64,000 nucleotides of DNA from Vogesella indigofera (GCF_028548395.1 NZ_JAQQLA010000009.1:62001-126000), one strand, 5' to 3'. Numbered from the stretch's first letter, positions 12,040 to 22,774 are shown. Notes: generated from the sequence alone by a model not told the origin. Numbers and translations: made by a program.

Positions 12040-12529
12040 GGCAACGGATGATACCAGCCTGCGGCAAGGCTTCCTTGCCGATGAAAGCGCCACACTGCAA
12101 CTGGGCGCCACGTTGGCCGCCGTGCTGCACGGCGGCATCCAGCTGCAACTGCACGGCGACCTCGGCGCCGGCAAGACCACGTTCACCCGCGGCCTGCTGC
12201 AGGCACTGGGCCATCCGGGGCGGGTGAAAAGCCCAACCTACACCCTGGTGGAAAGCTACAGCCTGCCGCCGCTGACGGTGCACCACTTCGACCTGTACCG
12301 CTTTGCCGATCCGGACGAGTGGCACGATGCCGGCTTCGGCGACTACTTTGCCGCCGACACGCTGTGCATCGTCGAATGGCCGGACAAGGCCGGCGGCTGC
12401 CTGCCACCGCCCGACCTGGCGCTGGAACTCTCGGTTTGCGACGCTGGTCGCAACTATCGTCTTCAAGCCTTTAGTGAAACAGGACACCAATGCCTCTCCC
12501 GCCTCGCGACCCCCGCCGCCGCCAGCTAA
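12038..12529 (+). CDS. tsaE: tRNA threonylcarbamoyladenosine synthesis ATPase TsaE
   Basis: TsaE is the P-loop ATPase that works with TsaB and TsaD to make t6A37 in tRNAs reading ANN codons. The 163-residue protein has Walker A GDLGAGKTT (near residue 40), KSPTYTLVESY and HFDLYRFADPDEWHDAGF, then the Walker B-like LCIVEWPDKA. A weak CAGGA ribosome binding site precedes the start. Its 3' end overlaps amiC by 40 bp in another frame, the conserved tsaE-amiC pairing of proteobacteria. Confidence 0.95.
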   Translation: MATDDTSLRQGFLADESATLQLGATLAAVLHGGIQLQLHGDLGAGKTTFTRGLLQALGHPGRVKSPTYTLVESYSLPPLTVHHFDLYRFADPDEWHDAGFGDYFAADTLCIVEWPDKAGGCLPPPDLALELSVCDAGRNYRLQAFSETGHQCLSRLATPAAAS

Positions 12530-13728
12530 TCGGCGCCGCCGCGGCCACGTTTTTCCTGAGCGTCAGCCGCATCGGCTTCGCCAGCAGCAGCCAGATCGTG
12601 GCGGTACGGGTGTGGCCGTCGTCGACCTACACCCGCGTCACCATCGAGGCCAGCGAAGCCATCCGCTACAAGCATTTCAGCCTCGCCGAGCCGAACCGGC
12701 TGGTGATCGACCTGGAAGGTGTGCAGCTGACCGGCATCCTGCAGGACATCAACAAGCAGATCCAGAGCGCCGACCCCTTCATCCAGACCGCCCGCGCCGG
12801 CCAGTTCAACAGCAACACCGTACGCCTGGTGCTGGACCTGCGCAACGAGGTCAAGCCGCAGATCTTCTCGCTGCAACCGATCGGCGAGTACCGGCACCGG
12901 CTGGTGGTGGACCTGTATCCGGCCAGCGGCCAGCAGGACGATCCGTTGCTGGCGCTGCTGCAGGACTACAACAAGGGGCAGCTAAACGAGCAGGCGCCGC
13001 TGGGCAGCAAGGGCCGCGCCGACAAGAACCGCATCATTACCGTGGTGATCGACCCGGGACACGGTGGCGAAGACCCGGGCGCCGTCGGCCCGTCCGGTGT
13101 CTATGAAAAAGACGTTGTGCTGCGCATCAGCCGCCAGCTGAAGAAGCTGATCGACAGCGAAAAGAACATGAAGGCGCATCTGACGCGCGACGAGGACGTG
13201 TTCATCCCGCTGGGGGTCCGCGTGGCCAAGGCGCGCAAGCTCGGCGCCGACCTGTTCATCTCCATCCACGCTGATGCCGTCGCCAACCGCACCGCCAACG
13301 GCTCCTCGGTGTTCGCGCTGTCGGAAAACGGCGCCACCAGCAGCATGGCGCGGTTGCTAGCCAAGAGCCAGAACGACGCCGACCTGATCGGTGGCGTCAA
13401 GATCAACGGCAAGGACCGCTACCTCGCCCACACCCTGTTCGACCTGACGCAGACCGCCACCATCAATGACAGCCTCAAGCTGGGCAAGTCGGTGCTCGGC
13501 AAGATGGGCAGCCTCAACCGCCTGCACAAGTCGCAGGTGGAGCAGGCCGGCTTTGCCGTACTCAAGGCGCCGGACATTCCCTCCATCCTGGTGGAAACCG
13601 CGTTCATCAGTAACTACGAGGAAGAAAAGAAACTGGTCAGCCCGGCCTTCCAGCAGCAGATGGCGGAGGCGATCATGTCCGGCGTGCGCCAGTATTTTGC
13701 GCAGGGAGCGGTGCTGGCCCGCATCTGA
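12490..13728 (+). CDS. amiC: N-acetylmuramoyl-L-alanine amidase, AmiC type
   Basis: A periplasmic zinc amidase that cleaves the stem peptide from MurNAc during daughter-cell separation. The N-terminus has a twin-arginine-like run (PRRRQLIGAAAATFFL), suggesting Tat export as for E. coli AmiC. An AMIN septal-targeting domain follows (about 38-140) and then the Amidase_3 domain. Its zinc and catalytic residues lie in IDPGHGGEDPGA (His), VYEKDVVL (Glu), FISIHADA (His) and SILVETAFISN (catalytic Glu). 412 residues is normal. The start overlaps tsaE by 40 bp and has its own ribosome binding site, AGGAC. Confidence 0.96.
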   Translation: MPLPPRDPRRRQLIGAAAATFFLSVSRIGFASSSQIVAVRVWPSSTYTRVTIEASEAIRYKHFSLAEPNRLVIDLEGVQLTGILQDINKQIQSADPFIQTARAGQFNSNTVRLVLDLRNEVKPQIFSLQPIGEYRHRLVVDLYPASGQQDDPLLALLQDYNKGQLNEQAPLGSKGRADKNRIITVVIDPGHGGEDPGAVGPSGVYEKDVVLRISRQLKKLIDSEKNMKAHLTRDEDVFIPLGVRVAKARKLGADLFISIHADAVANRTANGSSVFALSENGATSSMARLLAKSQNDADLIGGVKINGKDRYLAHTLFDLTQTATINDSLKLGKSVLGKMGSLNRLHKSQVEQAGFAVLKAPDIPSILVETAFISNYEEEKKLVSPAFQQQMAEAIMSGVRQYFAQGAVLARI

Positions 13729-13736
13729 ATCACCGG

Positions 13737-13787
13737 CCAGCAATGAAAAAGCCGTTGCCTTGCGGGCAACGGCTTTTTCATTGCTGG
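13737..13787. terminator. Bidirectional terminator between amiC and yacG
   Basis: Two perfect 23-bp arms (13737-13759 and 13765-13787) enclose a 5-nt loop TTGCG. The stem includes AAAAAGCC/GGCTTTTT, which supplies U-tracts in both directions. It lies in the gap between the convergent amiC and yacG genes. Confidence 0.92.
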
Positions 13788-13797
13788 CGCTCGGAGC

Positions 13798-13980
13798 TCA
13801 ATCGGGATGCTCGTCAAACGGCAGATCCGGTGTCGCCGGTACGCGGTACTGTTCGTCGGCCCACTGTCCGAGGTCGATCAGCTTGCAGCGCTCGCTGCAG
13901 AACGGGCGGTACGGACTGTCCGGCCCCCAGCGTACCGGGGTCTTGCATTGCGGACAGGGAACGATAGTGGGTGACGTCAT
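13798..13980 (-). CDS. yacG: DNA gyrase inhibitor YacG, zinc-binding
   Basis: A 60-residue protein with a Cys4 zinc site: [10 protein letters not shown] and, 15 residues on, [20 protein letters not shown]. This matches YacG, which in E. coli binds GyrB and inhibits gyrase. It is last in the pilB-pilC-pilD-coaE-zapD-yacG run, 6 bp after zapD, and ends at the bidirectional terminator. Confidence 0.94.
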   Translation of the reverse strand: MTSPTIVPCPQCKTPVRWGPDSPYRPFCSERCKLIDLGQWADEQYRVPATPDLPFDEHPD

Positions 13981-13986
13981 CGGTAA

Positions 13987-14745
13987 TCAGAACTTGCAAA
14001 AGGTCAGGGTGAACTCGATATCCTGCTCCGCCTGGCGCGAACGCACCTCGCCGGTGCCGGCATCGACAAAACGGATATTCAGCGCGTACTTGTTGGCGGA
14101 GACTTCCGGCACCACCTGGTAGCTGTCGTCAAAGCTGACACGGATCAGCTGCACCACCTTGCCGCCGGACATCTGCTGGAACGCGCCACGGCGCGCGACA
14201 TAGGAAAAATGCTTGCCGCTGTCGCGCAGCAGTTTCAGCAGGATGGCCGCCGCCTGCGCCGTCGGCATCAGCGGCAGCGACCAGCGCTGCAGGTCGGCGC
14301 GGCGTTGCGCCACCGGCTGCTGCAGCCACAGGTGATAGGACGGCAAATCGAAGGAGCAGGTGCCGCCGGGAATGATGGAGCGCTGCTTGATCGCCATCAG
14401 CCACTCGTTTTCGCGCAGATGCTGGCCAAAGCGGCTGCTCAGCTCCAGCAGATGCTGCGACGCCAGCTCGATCTCGTCCAGTACCTGCTCCAGCGCCACC
14501 TGTTCGATGGCCGGGCTTTCACGCCAGCTCTCCAGCGCCTGCTTCTGCCGCTCCAGCTCCTGCAGCAGCTCTGACTTCAACTCGGTACGGCCGGCCGCTT
14601 CCAGCACCTCGAACAGCGCCATCAAGGCGGCGTGATGCTGGTATGGCTCGTCCTGCGCCATGAAGAAAGCCAAGCGCTGATAGAGCTGCTCCAGCCGGAG
14701 CAGCGTTCTGGTACGTTCGGTAACAGGAAACTCGAAACTAGTCAC
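13987..14745 (-). CDS. zapD: Cell division protein ZapD
   Basis: ZapD bundles FtsZ filaments at the Z-ring. The 252-residue protein begins with GTG (TSFEFPVTERTRTLLRLEQL) and has the all-alpha N-terminal half and a beta-domain C-terminal half. IKQRSIIPGGTCSFDLPSYH and GAFQQMSGGKVVQLIRV are conserved. The GTG start overlaps the coaE stop codon by 4 bp (GTGA), so it is translationally coupled. Confidence 0.95.
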   Translation of the reverse strand: MTSFEFPVTERTRTLLRLEQLYQRLAFFMAQDEPYQHHAALMALFEVLEAAGRTELKSELLQELERQKQALESWRESPAIEQVALEQVLDEIELASQHLLELSSRFGQHLRENEWLMAIKQRSIIPGGTCSFDLPSYHLWLQQPVAQRRADLQRWSLPLMPTAQAAAILLKLLRDSGKHFSYVARRGAFQQMSGGKVVQLIRVSFDDSYQVVPEVSANKYALNIRFVDAGTGEVRSRQAEQDIEFTLTFCKF

Positions 14746-15389
14746 AGCGCCGGATCCACAGAATTTGAAGGGGTAGCAAGGTTGGCCGCAGCGAAACGTT
14801 GCAGATAATAACGATGTTTGTTCTCGACTTGAAGCGACAATAGCGCCAAATCGCCACTATTATCAAGCACGGCATCCGCCAGTGCCCGCCGCTGTTCGCG
14901 CGGCATCTGCGCGGCGATGATGGCGTCCACCTGCGCCGCCGGCAGGCCGCTGCGCTGTATCACCCGCTCGCGCTGCAATTGCGGCTCGCAATCCACCAGC
15001 AGCGTTTCGGCCACCAGATTTCGATAAGCCGCGGTTTCAAACAGCAGCGGCACCGCCAGCAACACATAGGGCGCCTGTTGCAATGCCAGCTGCCGCCGGC
15101 TTTCCGCCAGGATCAACGGATGGAGAATGGCCTCCAGCCGTTGCCGCTCGCAGGCATCGGCAAACACCCTCTGCCGCATCACGGCACGGTCCATGGCGCC
15201 TTCCGGTGTCCGGATCGCGGCACCAAACTGTGCCACCAGTGCCGGCATCGCGGCGCCACCGGCAGCGGTCAGCTGATGCGCGATGCGGTCGGTATCGACA
15301 CAGGGAATTCCCAGTCTGGCAAACAGCACCTCGACGGTGCTCTTGCCGGCGCCAATTCCGCCGGTGAGGCCGATCACCGGGCTAGACAC
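14742..15389 (-). CDS. coaE: Dephospho-CoA kinase
   Basis: CoaE carries out the last step of coenzyme A synthesis, phosphorylating the ribose 3'-OH of dephospho-CoA. It has a P-loop (GLTGGIGAGKST), CVDTDRIAHQLT and VLLAVPLLFE. The start is taken as GTG at 15389, which gives 215 residues and the usual nine residues before TGG. It overlaps the pilD stop by 8 bp. Another GTG at 15377 is possible. A longer ORF to 15485 would be out of frame within pilD and is rejected. Confidence 0.93.
   Translation of the reverse strand: MSSPVIGLTGGIGAGKSTVEVLFARLGIPCVDTDRIAHQLTAAGGAAMPALVAQFGAAIRTPEGAMDRAVMRQRVFADACERQRLEAILHPLILAESRRQLALQQAPYVLLAVPLLFETAAYRNLVAETLLVDCEPQLQRERVIQRSGLPAAQVDAIIAAQMPREQRRALADAVLDNSGDLALLSLQVENKHRYYLQRFAAANLATPSNSVDPAL
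14778..14790 (+). repeat. Copy of the dispersed AAGGTTGGCCGCA motif near the coaE 3' end
   Basis: 13-bp match encoding Ala-Ala-Asn-Leu close to the CoaE C-terminus. Confidence 0.75.
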
Positions 15390-16239
15390 CGAGATACCAC
15401 TGCATGATGGCAGGCCCCCACACGAAGGCACACCAGCCGGCCAGCGCCAGATATGGCCCGAAGGGCATGGCCTGCCCTTTTTCATGCTTCGACAGCAACA
15501 GCAACAGGATGCCGAACACAGCCCCCAGCACCGACGACAGCAGGATCACCAGCGGCAACAGCACCCAACCCAGCCAGGCACCCAGTGCCGCCAGCAGCTT
15601 GAAGTCGCCGTAGCCCATACCTTCTTTGCCGGTCACCAGCTTGAACAACCAGTACACCGACCACAGCGCCAGATAGCCCAGCACCGCGCCCATTACCGCA
15701 TCCGCCAGCGGTACCCGGCCACTCCACAGATTGAACAGCAGGCCGGCCCATAGCAAGGGCAGGGTCAGGTCATCCGGCAACAGCTGGGTACTGGCATCGA
15801 TCAGCGCCAGGGTCAGCAGTGTCACCGAAAACAGCGAGGCCACCAGCCACCACGGCGACAGGCCGTAGTGCCAGGCAAAGCCGGCAAACAGCAGGCCGCT
15901 GGCCAGTTCCACCAAGGGATAACGCCAGGAAATCGGTGCCCGGCAATGGCTGCAACGACCGCGCTGCAGCAGGTAACTGACGAGCGGAATGTTCTGCCAC
16001 GCGCGGATCGGCGCCTGGCAATGCGGACAGGCCGACGCCGGCACCAGCAGATTGAATAGCGGCTGTTCCGGTAACTCGTTACCCTGCCACTGCGCGCACT
16101 CCGCCGCCCAGCGCCGCTCCAGCATCAAGGGCAGACGATAGATCACCACGTTGAGAAAACTGCCGAGCAGCAGGCCCAACAGCGCCGCAATCGCCACCTG
16201 GCCGCCGAACGGCAACTCCGCCAATAGCGCCAGCATCAA
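15382..16239 (-). CDS. pilD: Type IV prepilin leader peptidase / N-methyltransferase
   Basis: PilD cleaves and N-methylates type IV prepilins in the inner membrane. The 285-residue protein has LLGSFLNVVIYRLP at the N-terminus, then two CxxC pairs (ACPHCQAPI near 70 and RCSHCRAPI near 94) that bind zinc in the methylase domain. Several membrane helices follow. The two aspartates of the aspartyl peptidase are in LIDASTQLLPDDLTLP and GMGYGDFKLLAA. It overlaps pilC by 4 bp. Confidence 0.96.
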   Translation of the reverse strand: MMLALLAELPFGGQVAIAALLGLLLGSFLNVVIYRLPLMLERRWAAECAQWQGNELPEQPLFNLLVPASACPHCQAPIRAWQNIPLVSYLLQRGRCSHCRAPISWRYPLVELASGLLFAGFAWHYGLSPWWLVASLFSVTLLTLALIDASTQLLPDDLTLPLLWAGLLFNLWSGRVPLADAVMGAVLGYLALWSVYWLFKLVTGKEGMGYGDFKLLAALGAWLGWVLLPLVILLSSVLGAVFGILLLLLSKHEKGQAMPFGPYLALAGWCAFVWGPAIMQWYLGV

Positions 16240-17453
16240 CCGACCACCTGCCCCATCTGGAAGATCGGCATGTACATCGCGATCACCAAGCCACCAATCA
16301 GCACCCCGAGAATGATCATGATCATCGGCTCCAGCAAGCTGGACAGCGACGCCACCGCATTATCGACTTCGTCTTCATAAAAATCCGCCACCTTGTCCAG
16401 CATGGAGTCGAGCGAGCCGGACTCCTCGCCGATCGAGGTCATCTGCAGCACCATATTGGGAAACAGGTTGGAACGCTGCATTGAGTTGTTGAGGGTCGAG
16501 CCGGCGCTGACATCCGACTGGATGACCTTGGTGGCCTCGGCATACACCTGATTGCCGGCAGCCCCGGCCACCGAGTCCAGCGCCTCCACCAGCGGCACGC
16601 CGGCGGTAAACAGCGTCGACAGCGTCCGCGCCCAGCGCGCAATGGTCGCCTTGCGCACCACGTCGCCGATCACCGGCACCTTCAGCACGAAACGGTCCAT
16701 CGCCGCCTGCATCTTGGGCGAGCGCTGGTACAGCTTGACGGTACCGATGATCACCACTGCGATGGAGCCGAACACCATCCACCAGTACTCGACGAACAGG
16801 TCGGACAGCCAGATCACGATCTGCGTCGGTGCCGGCAGATCGGCTCCAAAACTGGAAAACAGTTCCTTGAACGCCGGAATCACATAGATCAGGATCACCG
16901 CTGTAATGATGAAGGCGGTGGCGATAATCGCCGCCGGATAGATCATCGCCGACTTGATCTTGCCCTTGATGGCAATCACCTTTTCCTTGTAGGTCGCCAG
17001 CTTGTCCAGCAAGGCATCCAGCACCCCGCCCGCCTCGCCGGCGGCGATCAGGTTGCAGAACAGCTTGTCGAAGTACAGCGGATACTTGCGAAAGGCATCG
17101 GCCAGGTTACTGCCGGATTCGACCTCCGAGCGCACATCCAGCAGGATGCGCACAAAGGCGGCATTGCTGTGGCCCTTGGCCGCGATGTCGAAGGCCTGCA
17201 ACAGCGGCACCCCGGCCTTCATCATCGTCGCCAGCTGGCGGGTAAACAGCGCAACATCCTTCTCGGTGATGTGCTGCCGCAGGCTGGCGCTGCGCTTCTT
17301 CAGCTTGGTCGGGCTGACCCCTTGCCGCCGCAACTGGGCGCGGGCCACGGTTTCCGACTCGGCACGAATTTCCCCGCGGATGGCCTTGCCGGCCCGGTCG
17401 CGCCCTTCCCAGACAAAGACATGGGAAACGGGCTTCTTGCTTGGCGTGGGCAT
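16236..17453 (-). CDS. pilC: Type IV pilus inner-membrane platform protein PilC (PilG in Neisseria)
   Basis: A 405-residue T2SF-family protein with two homologous cytoplasmic domains. The first has LFTRQLATMMKAGVPLLQAF and the second has ARTLSTLFTAGVPLVEALDS. Each is followed by transmembrane segments. PilC anchors the assembly ATPase and moves pilin subunits. It lies 16 bp after pilB. Confidence 0.96.
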   Translation of the reverse strand: MPTPSKKPVSHVFVWEGRDRAGKAIRGEIRAESETVARAQLRRQGVSPTKLKKRSASLRQHITEKDVALFTRQLATMMKAGVPLLQAFDIAAKGHSNAAFVRILLDVRSEVESGSNLADAFRKYPLYFDKLFCNLIAAGEAGGVLDALLDKLATYKEKVIAIKGKIKSAMIYPAAIIATAFIITAVILIYVIPAFKELFSSFGADLPAPTQIVIWLSDLFVEYWWMVFGSIAVVIIGTVKLYQRSPKMQAAMDRFVLKVPVIGDVVRKATIARWARTLSTLFTAGVPLVEALDSVAGAAGNQVYAEATKVIQSDVSAGSTLNNSMQRSNLFPNMVLQMTSIGEESGSLDSMLDKVADFYEDEVDNAVASLSSLLEPMIMIILGVLIGGLVIAMYMPIFQMGQVVG

Positions 17454-17469
17454 AGTGATCGCTTGTCTA

Positions 17470-19173
<1,704 letters not shown>

Positions 19174-19296
19174 GACATTATTCGCCAGAAAAGGATGAGG
19201 GGATTATACGAAGAAAACGGGACGGGATTCATGGTGGCGCAACAAATGATGGCATTGCCGTCGGCTTTAGCGCTTTGCAATGGCGGTTGCAATAAA

Positions 19297-19320
19297 AAAA
19301 GGCTGCCGAAGCAGCCTTTT
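19297..19320 (-). terminator. Rho-independent terminator of the porin gene
   Basis: Arms AAAAGGCTGC and GCAGCCTTTT flank loop CGAA. On the minus strand the stem runs into eight T residues. It lies 24 bp past the porin stop codon. The rest of the 170-bp gap to pilB holds nothing recognisable. Confidence 0.92.
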
Positions 19321-19343
19321 CAGATCAAACCATCAAGCGATGA

Positions 19344-20306
19344 TTAGAACTTGGTACCGAGGTATACCATTGCACGGCGCACGGAACCATCAGCGTTGTC
19401 GTCGTAGTTGACTTTGGAGATCTGGGCACCAGCGCGAGTGCGCTTGGACAGAGCGTATTCAACACCAACAGCGTAAGCCTTGTGACCGTCGTTGATCTTG
19501 TCGCCGTCAGCTTCTTTCAGGTCGCCCTCTTTCCAGAAGCCAACCATCGGCTTCAGGTTGCCCAGAGCGTAAGAAGCGGACAGACCATAACCGCTACGCT
19601 TGTCACCGTTAGCAGCCTTATCGTGGGCATAACCGGCTACCAGGCTCAGTGCATCCAGCGATACGGTTGCGTTCAGTTCGTGCAGTTTGCCAGTCTTGTT
19701 CAGATCAGCATCCTTGGTGCGACGACCATCATAAGATACGCCAAAGCCTTCGCCTTCGTAGGCCAGGCTCAGAGTCTGAGCGTGCGCTTTGGCTTCTTCA
19801 GCATCCTTGGATTTGCCGAAGGAGTGCTGTACGGTAGCGGTAAAGCCGGCGATCGACGGAGTTACGTAGGCAACGGTGTTGTTTACACGAGTGCCTTGGT
19901 CGTAGATAGCAGAATCAAAAGTAGCCGACAGGTCTTCGAAGATAGCCAGCTGACCGGAAGTTGGCATGTTGTAGATGTTACCCAGCTTCACGGTACCGAA
20001 GTCACCTTGCAGACCTACGAAGGACTCACGGGTGCCCCAAGCATTCTCTTCAGCAGCGCTTTCGTCTTTGGAGTCAGCTAGGTTGATCTTGGTAGCGATC
20101 TGCCAGATGGATTTCAGGCCGTTGCCCAGATCTTCTTTGCCAGCGAATTTGATTTCGCCGGAAGTACGGTCTTGAGTAGTCAGGGAACCGGTGCCGGACT
20201 CTTTGGTGTTGGTGATACCAACAGCCAGGTTACCGGAGATAACAACGTCAGCCATTGCAGCAGCTGGCAGCGCAGCCAGAGTAGCCAGAACGATCAGCTT
20301 CTTCAT
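19344..20306 (-). CDS. Outer-membrane porin, neisserial/Gram-negative type
   Basis: A 320-residue trimeric 16-strand beta-barrel porin precursor. A signal peptide (MKKLIVLATLAALPAAAMA) precedes DVVISGNLAVGITNTKESG. SIWQIATKINLA, NAWGTRESFVGLQGDFGTVKLG and the C-terminal strand ending VYLGTKF with terminal Phe (the BAM recognition signal) are typical of beta-proteobacterial porins such as Neisseria PorB. The start at 20306 follows an AAGGAA ribosome binding site. Codon choice is unusually AT-tolerant compared with neighbours, as expected for a very highly expressed gene. Confidence 0.94.
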   Translation of the reverse strand: MKKLIVLATLAALPAAAMADVVISGNLAVGITNTKESGTGSLTTQDRTSGEIKFAGKEDLGNGLKSIWQIATKINLADSKDESAAEENAWGTRESFVGLQGDFGTVKLGNIYNMPTSGQLAIFEDLSATFDSAIYDQGTRVNNTVAYVTPSIAGFTATVQHSFGKSKDAEEAKAHAQTLSLAYEGEGFGVSYDGRRTKDADLNKTGKLHELNATVSLDALSLVAGYAHDKAANGDKRSGYGLSASYALGNLKPMVGFWKEGDLKEADGDKINDGHKAYAVGVEYALSKRTRAGAQISKVNYDDNADGSVRRAMVYLGTKF

Positions 20307-20410
20307 GTGTGTTCCTTTCGAGGTCATGTACACTGCCCGTGTTTTGCCGGAGCCTGTGGCCCGGCGGGGCTGTATTGACCACCGCGGTTAGGCGGCGGTT
20401 TCTGGATGGC

Positions 20411-20440
20411 AATATACAGCGGGGCGTTGCGAAAAAACAA
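20411..20440 (-). promoter_or_regulatory. Candidate sigma70 promoter of the porin gene
   Basis: On the minus strand TTGTTT (20435-20440) is 18 bp from TATATT (20411-20416), giving a leader of about 95 nt. It lies in the 303-bp AT-rich divergent region between the porin and photolyase genes (20307-20609). That region also has oligo-A/T tracts around 20500-20590 and no ORF. The photolyase promoter is not identifiable. Confidence 0.45.
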
Positions 20441-20609
20441 AAGCGCTTTACGCATTTGTGTTGAAGCCAGATACAAAGCCGGCACAAAATCAACACAAGT
20501 CATTGTTTTTTTTAAAAAATACAAAAAACAACAGCAGTATCTTTTTCGCAACACAATTGATCACAACCAAGATATCTGTTGTTTTTTCACACATAACCCA
20601 GTCAAAACC

Positions 20610-22019
20610 ATGAGCCAAGCAAGCGTTCTGATGTGGTTTCGCCGCGATCTGCGTGCCAGTGACAACGTGGCGCTGAATGCCGCCTTGCGCAGCGGTGCCA
20701 GCGTGCATTGCGTGTTCGTGTTTGACCGCAGGATTCTGGCCACTCTGCCGCCGGACGACAAACGCCTGGTCTTCATCCACGCCGCCCTGGCGGAATTGCA
20801 GCAGACACTGCGCGACACCGGCGGCGAACTGTTGTGGCGGGATGGCGATCCGGTGCAAGAGATTCCGGCGCTGGCGCGCGAGCTAGGCTGTGCCAGCGTC
20901 TACGCCAACCGCGACTACGAACCGTATGCGCGGCAGCGCGATGCGGAAGTGGCGAAGCAGCTTGCGGCCAACCTTGGCCAGTTGCAGCTATACAAGGATA
21001 CGGTGATCTTCGAGCAGGACCAGCTGCTCACCGGCCAGGGCAAGCCTTACACCGTGTATACCCCGTACATGAAGTGCTGGCGGCAGAGCTTTCACCCGGC
21101 GCTGGCGGCGGAAGCCAGCACCGCCTTGCGCGGCGCACTGGCGACGCCGGCCGCGCTTCGCCCGCTGCCGACACTGGCGGAGCTGGGTTTCGGCGAGGCT
21201 TCGCTGGACGGACTGCGGGTGCAGACCGGGCGCAGTGGCGCGCTGGCGCTGCTGGACGATTTCTGCCACCGCATCGCGCACTACAAGACGCTGCGTGACT
21301 TCCCGGCGGTAAAGGGCGTGTCCTACCTGTCGGCGCACCTGCGCTTTGGCACGCTGTCGGTACGCGAGGCGGTGCGAGCCGCGCTGGCGGAACCATCGGA
21401 AGGGGCGGAGTGCTGGTTGAACGAGCTGATCTGGCGCGAGTTCTACCAGCAGCTGCTGTGGCATTTCCCGGCGGTGGCCGGCGACAGCTTCAAGCCGGAG
21501 TACCGCGGCCTGCCCTTCCCCAATGACACGGAGCTGTTCGAGGCCTGGTGCGACGGGCGTACCGGCTACCCGCTCGTCGATGCCGCGATGCGCCAGCTCA
21601 ACCACAGCGGCTACATGCACAACCGGCTGCGCATGATTGCCGCCAGTTTCCTGGTCAAGGATCTGCTGGTCGACTGGCGCTGGGGCGAGGCCTATTTTGC
21701 GCAGAAGCTGCTGGACTTCGATCTGGCGGCCAACAATGGCGGCTGGCAGTGGGCGGCGTCCACCGGTTGTGATGCGCAGCCCTACTTCCGCATCTTCAAC
21801 CCGGTGACGCAATCGGAAAAATTCGACAGCAAGGGCCAGTTCATCCGTCGCTACGTGCCGGAGCTGGCGACACTGGACGACAAGGCAATCCATGCGCCAT
21901 GGCTGGCGAAAGCGCTGCCGGCCGGTTTTGTGCTCGGCCGCGACTATCCGGCACCGGTGGTCGACCATGCGCAGCAGCGCGCCGCGGCGCTGCAACTGTT
22001 CGCACGCGATCAACATTAA
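20610..22019 (+). CDS. phrB: Deoxyribodipyrimidine photolyase (CPD photolyase)
   Basis: A light-dependent enzyme that repairs cyclobutane pyrimidine dimers with FADH- and an antenna chromophore. The 469-residue protein begins LMWFRRDLRASDNVAL (photolyase alpha/beta domain). The helical FAD domain has SYLSAHLRFGTLSVREA, ELIWREFYQQLLWHFP, RTGYPLVDAAMRQL, MHNRLRMIAASFLVKDLLVD and NGGWQWAASTGCDAQPYFRI. This set is typical of class I CPD photolyases. The start at 20610 gives the standard N-terminus. The upstream in-frame extension is AT-rich non-coding sequence. Confidence 0.95.
   Translation: MSQASVLMWFRRDLRASDNVALNAALRSGASVHCVFVFDRRILATLPPDDKRLVFIHAALAELQQTLRDTGGELLWRDGDPVQEIPALARELGCASVYANRDYEPYARQRDAEVAKQLAANLGQLQLYKDTVIFEQDQLLTGQGKPYTVYTPYMKCWRQSFHPALAAEASTALRGALATPAALRPLPTLAELGFGEASLDGLRVQTGRSGALALLDDFCHRIAHYKTLRDFPAVKGVSYLSAHLRFGTLSVREAVRAALAEPSEGAECWLNELIWREFYQQLLWHFPAVAGDSFKPEYRGLPFPNDTELFEAWCDGRTGYPLVDAAMRQLNHSGYMHNRLRMIAASFLVKDLLVDWRWGEAYFAQKLLDFDLAANNGGWQWAASTGCDAQPYFRIFNPVTQSEKFDSKGQFIRRYVPELATLDDKAIHAPWLAKALPAGFVLGRDYPAPVVDHAQQRAAALQLFARDQH
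20962..20975 (-). repeat. Full-length copy of the dispersed AAGGTTGGCCGCAA motif in phrB
   Basis: Exact 14-mer on the minus strand; the sense strand encodes Leu-Ala-Ala-Asn-Leu. Confidence 0.8.
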
Positions 22020-22033
22020 CCGTGCGCACAAAG

Positions 22034-22060
22034 AAAAAGCCTGTCAGTGACAGGCTTTTT
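22034..22060. terminator. Terminator between phrB and plsY
   Basis: Arms AAAAAGCCTGTC and GACAGGCTTTTT around an AGT loop, followed by more T residues on the plus strand. It lies in the 60-bp gap of the convergent pair and can serve both genes. Confidence 0.92.
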
Positions 22061-22079
22061 TTTTGCTGGCGCCCAGGGT

Positions 22080-22706
22080 TCAGGACTTGCCCTGCTCGTC
22101 CGCTTTGCCGATCTTGTCCTCGGTGCCGGTGAGCAGGTTCACCAGATTGGACTTGTGGCGATGCACCACCAGAATGGCGATGATGATGCAGGTGCCAAAG
22201 TAGACGCTCTGCGGGCCAACGATGAAGTAGGCGTACACCGGCACCATCACACAGGCGACGATGGCCGACAGCGAGGAAATCTTCACCACGAAGGCCATGA
22301 ACAGCCAGGTAGCCAGCGCCGCCAGCGCCAGCCACGGGCTGAAAGCCAGCAGCACGCCCACTGCGGTGGCCACGCCCTTGCCGCCCTTGAAGCCGAAGAA
22401 CACCGGCCACATGTGGCCGAACAGCACCGCAAGACCGGCCATGGCGACCTGCTGCTCGCCCAGACCGTAGTCAGGACCAAAACTGGCGACCAGGAACACC
22501 GCCAGCCAGCCCTTGACGCCATCGCCCAGCAGCGTCAGCACCGCGGCCAGCTTTTTGCCGGAACGCAGCACATTGGTGGCACCGGGATTTTTCGAGCCGT
22601 AGGTGCGCGGATCGGCCATCCCCATCAGACGGGTGACAATCACCGCAAACGACAGGGATCCGATCAGGTAGGCGCCCAAAATAAAGGCAAACGCTGTTGT
22701 GGTCAT
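22080..22706 (-). CDS. plsY: Acyl-phosphate glycerol-3-phosphate acyltransferase PlsY
   Basis: PlsY makes lysophosphatidic acid from acyl-phosphate (made by PlsX) and glycerol-3-phosphate. The 208-residue membrane protein has the three cytoplasmic motifs: YGSKNPGATNVLRSGKK, FGHMWPVFFGFKGGKGVAT and HRHKSNLVNLLTGTEDKIG. About six transmembrane helices are apparent. It is divergent from folB with 68 bp between starts, the same neighbours as in many beta- and gammaproteobacteria. Confidence 0.96.
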   Translation of the reverse strand: MTTTAFAFILGAYLIGSLSFAVIVTRLMGMADPRTYGSKNPGATNVLRSGKKLAAVLTLLGDGVKGWLAVFLVASFGPDYGLGEQQVAMAGLAVLFGHMWPVFFGFKGGKGVATAVGVLLAFSPWLALAALATWLFMAFVVKISSLSAIVACVMVPVYAYFIVGPQSVYFGTCIIIAILVVHRHKSNLVNLLTGTEDKIGKADEQGKS

Positions 22707-22774
22707 GGCTTATCCACTAGAATGCAAGACTTGGCATTTTACGGTATCGGGCAGTAAACCCAAAGCCCGCAGCG

